Shown here piece by piece: positions 61,931-64,000 of a stretch of DNA of 64,000 bases (position 1 is the first letter of the stretch; each line of letters starts with the position of its first letter). The position numbers were made by a program, and so were the translations under genes. The notes below the pieces were generated by a model that was given only the letters and a program-made list of their open reading frames with translations, was not told the origin of the DNA and ran no database searches. The DNA is from Paucisalibacillus algeriensis (lineage in GTDB: Bacteria; Bacillota; Bacilli; Bacillales; Amphibacillaceae): contig NZ_CBYO010000022.1 in the NCBI RefSeq assembly GCF_000577245.1, forward strand, positions 310,001 to 374,000, read 5' to 3'.

Positions 61931-62749
61931 ATGACGATGAAAAAGGCATTAACCCTAGCAGGATCAGATACTAGTGGTGGAGCAGGAATCCAGGCAGACC
62001 TGAAAACATTCCAGGAGCACGGCGTATATGGTATGAATGCACTTACTTCTATCGTAACCATGAATCCAAATGGGTGGAATCATGATGTAACAACAATCGA
62101 TGTTGGAGTTGTTGAGAAACAATTAGAGACCGCACTCTCCGTTGGTATCGATGCAATGAAGTCAGGTATGCTTGGAACTGTTGACGTCATTGAACTTGGT
62201 GCAAAGAAAATTAAAGAGCATAATATTGATAAATATGTACTAGACCCTGTAATGGTATGTAAAGGTGAAGATGAACTACTATTACCTGAGAATACAGATG
62301 CAATGAGAAAGGTATTGCTTCCAGTATCCCTTGTAACAACACCTAACCTATTTGAAGCATGGCAGCTTGCCGAGACTAAAGGTCCAATTAAAACAATTGA
62401 GGATATGAAGGAAGCAGCAGTGAAAATCCATGAATTAGGTGCGAAGAATGTTGTTATTAAAGGTGGACGAGCTATTCAACATGAAAAAGCAGTTGATTTA
62501 TTCTATGACGGCAAAGACTTTACACTACTAGAAAGTGAAAAAGTAGATACAACATACAACCATGGTGCAGGATGTACATTCGCAGCAGCAATCACAGCTA
62601 ACCTAGCAAACGGTGAGTCCGTAAAAGATGCTGTATCCAACGCGAAGAAGTTTGTATCTGCCGCAATTGAATATGGCTGGAAACTAAATGACTATGTTGG
62701 TCCAGTTATGCATGGTGCATATAATAAAATGAAGCTTTCTACTATGTAA
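61931..62749 (+). CDS. pdxK: Pyridoxine kinase (HMP-kinase family)
   Basis: 272 residues; phosphorylates pyridoxine/pyridoxal for PLP salvage, and HMP weakly. Ribokinase-fold features: ALTLAGSDTSGGAGIQADLK, MKSGMLGTVDVIELG, DPVMVCKGEDELL, VVIKGG and the anion-hole YNHGAGCTFAAAITANLANG with catalytic-type Cys/His. Sequence order matches B. subtilis PdxK (formerly ThiD) nearly end to end. GGGGG precedes ATG. No thiamine operon is adjacent, supporting the PdxK over ThiD call. Confidence 0.9.
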   Translation: MTMKKALTLAGSDTSGGAGIQADLKTFQEHGVYGMNALTSIVTMNPNGWNHDVTTIDVGVVEKQLETALSVGIDAMKSGMLGTVDVIELGAKKIKEHNIDKYVLDPVMVCKGEDELLLPENTDAMRKVLLPVSLVTTPNLFEAWQLAETKGPIKTIEDMKEAAVKIHELGAKNVVIKGGRAIQHEKAVDLFYDGKDFTLLESEKVDTTYNHGAGCTFAAAITANLANGESVKDAVSNAKKFVSAAIEYGWKLNDYVGPVMHGAYNKMKLSTM

Positions 62750-62787
62750 GGTAAGACCCTAGCCAGATAAATATTAAGTCAAATTAA

Positions 62788-62838
62788 AAACAAACCCATT
62801 TACCTTTTAAGAGATTGAAGGGGATGGGTTTGTTTTTT
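62788..62838 (+). terminator. Terminator of pdxK
   Basis: AAACAAACCCA (62788-62798) / TGGGTTTGTTT (62825-62835) with a T-run at the end. Confidence 0.9.
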
Positions 62839-62852
62839 AAATTTGTTGTTTA

Positions 62853-63003
62853 TTTTGACTTGGAATTTGATTTAAAATGATGTACAGAGGCCAATATTCT
62901 TCTTATTAATCTGGAATTGTTAAAATGCGGTTTAGAAAGGTCCCTTATTCCTCATTTTGGAATGGAATTACGTATGAAATGGAGAATAGATACTTAACTT
63001 CAT
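62853..63003. repeat. Three-unit copy of the 51-53 bp repeat family
   Basis: Units share TGGAATT at 62860-62861, 62912 and 62963 (51-bp period) and a following AAAATGxxG/GAAATGGAG core. They match the 39235 array in start (ATTTTGACTTGGAATTTGAT), AAATGATG core and ATTCxxC end, though more diverged. Confidence 0.6.
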
Positions 63004-63025
63004 ATCCATCTACACCCACACCAAA

Positions 63026-63060
63026 AGAAAAAAACCACAGTAATAAAACACACTGTGGTT
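63026..63060 (-). terminator. Terminator of the last hydrolase gene
   Basis: AACCACAGT (63033-63041) / ACTGTGGTT (63052-63060) with a T-run on the minus strand. Confidence 0.9.
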
Positions 63061-63074
63061 AGCCAAAGGCTTTC

Positions 63075-63836
63075 TTACCTTAAAAATGAATCTACTAATT
63101 CAATAAATGCTTCTTTTTCCTCTACATTTGGAGCATGTCCTGAATTTTCAAAGACGACAAACTGGGCATTTGGAATATGCTCCGCAATTTCTCTACCATC
63201 TTCTGGTGGATTTAAGCCATCATGTCTCCCATTGATGACTAATGTGCTGGCTGTAACTTTATGTAATTCTGGTCGAAAATCAAATTCTGCTAAAGCATTT
63301 GCCGCAATTTCTTGTTGCTCGGCAGTTAGCCCTCCGGGAATACCTTGAAGCCATTTTCCGACTGTTTGTAAATCATGGAAGATATGTGAAGCTAACTGTC
63401 CCATTTGTTCCTCAAAAGTGAAACCTTCTAATTCATCCGCATGCTTTCCTAATAAACTATTAGATGGATCTTTAGCATGTGAATTCCCTGAAACAAGAAT
63501 CATCTTATTTACTCGATCTGGTATTGTAATCGCTACCCCCTGAGCGACATAGGTACCCATCGACATACCAAAAAGGGTTGCTTTCTCAATGCCGAATTCA
63601 TTCATAAAAGTAATAACATCTTGAACATGGTCATCAAGAGTATACGTTGATGGCTTGTCCGAATTACCATGTCCTCGAGAATCAATACCTATCACACGAA
63701 ATCTGTCCTTAAAATAATCCATTTCTTGTTTAAGCATCAGATGATTACTAGTTAATCCATGAAGAAAAATAATCACTTCTCCATTTCCAGCATCCTCATA
63801 ATACAGTTCTACTCCATTAACTAACGCTTTTGGCAT
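63075..63836 (-). CDS. Alpha/beta hydrolase
   Basis: 253 residues with full signatures: IIFLHGLTSNHLML, DSRGHGNSDKP, nucleophile Ser in LFGMSMGTYVAQ, Asp in INGRHDGLNPPEDG and His in ENSGHAPNVEEKE. TGGAGG lies upstream of ATG. Similar enzymes include 3-oxoadipate enol-lactonases and esterases; no pathway genes are adjacent, so the substrate is open. Confidence 0.88.
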   Translation of the reverse strand: MPKALVNGVELYYEDAGNGEVIIFLHGLTSNHLMLKQEMDYFKDRFRVIGIDSRGHGNSDKPSTYTLDDHVQDVITFMNEFGIEKATLFGMSMGTYVAQGVAITIPDRVNKMILVSGNSHAKDPSNSLLGKHADELEGFTFEEQMGQLASHIFHDLQTVGKWLQGIPGGLTAEQQEIAANALAEFDFRPELHKVTASTLVINGRHDGLNPPEDGREIAEHIPNAQFVVFENSGHAPNVEEKEAFIELVDSFLR

Positions 63837-63963
63837 ACTTTAACCTCCAAATGAAATGATACCTTCATTATACCAAAGAGATGATTTTAGGGATGCTTGG
63901 AAGTGACATTAAGCGTAATATGTCAAGACCCATGTTTGTCCAAGATAGATTCTATGAAATAAG

Positions 63964-64000
63964 AAGAGGAGCAAATCACTTATGATTTACTCCTCTCTCT
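63964..64000 (-). terminator. Hairpin at the window edge
   Basis: GAGGAGCAAATCA / TGATTTACTCCTC with a small mismatch. It probably terminates a gene lying beyond the right edge on the minus strand. Confidence 0.5.

Noticed and set aside
61931-62749. Calling the kinase ThiD
   Set aside because: No thiamine genes adjoin and the sequence order follows B. subtilis PdxK more closely; HMP phosphorylation may be a side activity.

Overview
The window reads as chromosome of a low-GC, spore-forming member of the Bacillaceae, most like the Oceanobacillus/Virgibacillus group. The evidence is strong AGGAGG-type ribosome sites with many TTG and GTG starts, a csgA-type sigma-G spore gene, a CotF-like coat gene, the SppA/SppI pair, a queG-amidase-trmL block as in Bacillus subtilis, and an S-box leader. 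No phage, insertion sequence, CRISPR array or rRNA operon was seen. Assignment to a species is not possible from the sequence alone.

Layout. 0.1-4.3 kb: odhA-odhB, the E1 and E2 of 2-oxoglutarate dehydrogenase. 4.5-8.3 kb: a 33-residue membrane peptide, a degenerate repeat, then queG-ogt-amidase-trmL (tRNA modification and alkylation repair) and tRNA-Gly. 8.5-12.1 kb: D-amino acid aminotransferase, a P-loop kinase-like protein and an S9 peptidase. 12.2-22.2 kb: a membrane protein, a frameshifted gene, a membrane-anchored hydrolase, a three-gene ABC exporter, a CtaG-like protein, an SDR enzyme and a NarL-type two-component system. 22.3-30.3 kb: two NAD-binding reductases, a compact type I toxin-antitoxin locus, DNA-deoxyinosine glycosylase, a DJ-1 protein next to a wrecked RibD-like gene, maf and others. 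30.5-38.5 kb: lipoprotein, acetyl- and nucleotidyltransferases, a second copy of the anchored hydrolase, csgA and an acyl-CoA ligase. 38.7-47.4 kb: coat protein, sppA-sppI, exonuclease, HAD phosphatase and a 1156-residue membrane protein. 47.5-53.5 kb: a SAM-I riboswitch controlling a cyclase-family enzyme and a MetE-like methyltransferase, then an aminotransferase-serA operon for serine synthesis. 53.5-64 kb: HAD phosphatase, nitroreductase pseudogene, LD-carboxypeptidase, MFS exporter, soluble chemoreceptor with a STAS-like partner, a HEPN-CBS protein, csaA, pdxK and a hydrolase.

The most interesting items are these. (1) At 24.84-25.23 kb a 28-residue holin-like toxin has its ribosome site folded into a hairpin; a convergent antisense RNA with its own promoter shares a bidirectional terminator with it. 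(2) A 51-53 bp tandem repeat family occurs at three separate loci (23.6, 39.2 and 62.9 kb), and an unrelated 41-43 bp repeat lies at 4.7 kb. (3) A pair of inverted GC-richer dispersed repeats flanks one HAD gene. (4) At least five genes are broken by frameshifts or stops, yet their old start/stop overlaps with neighbours are still visible. (5) A RX4H (HEPN) domain is fused to CBS domains.

Most of the remainder is ordinary housekeeping. Starts were chosen from Shine-Dalgarno spacing and family N-termini, and several differ from the longest open frame. Functional calls come from motif recognition only; no database search was run.
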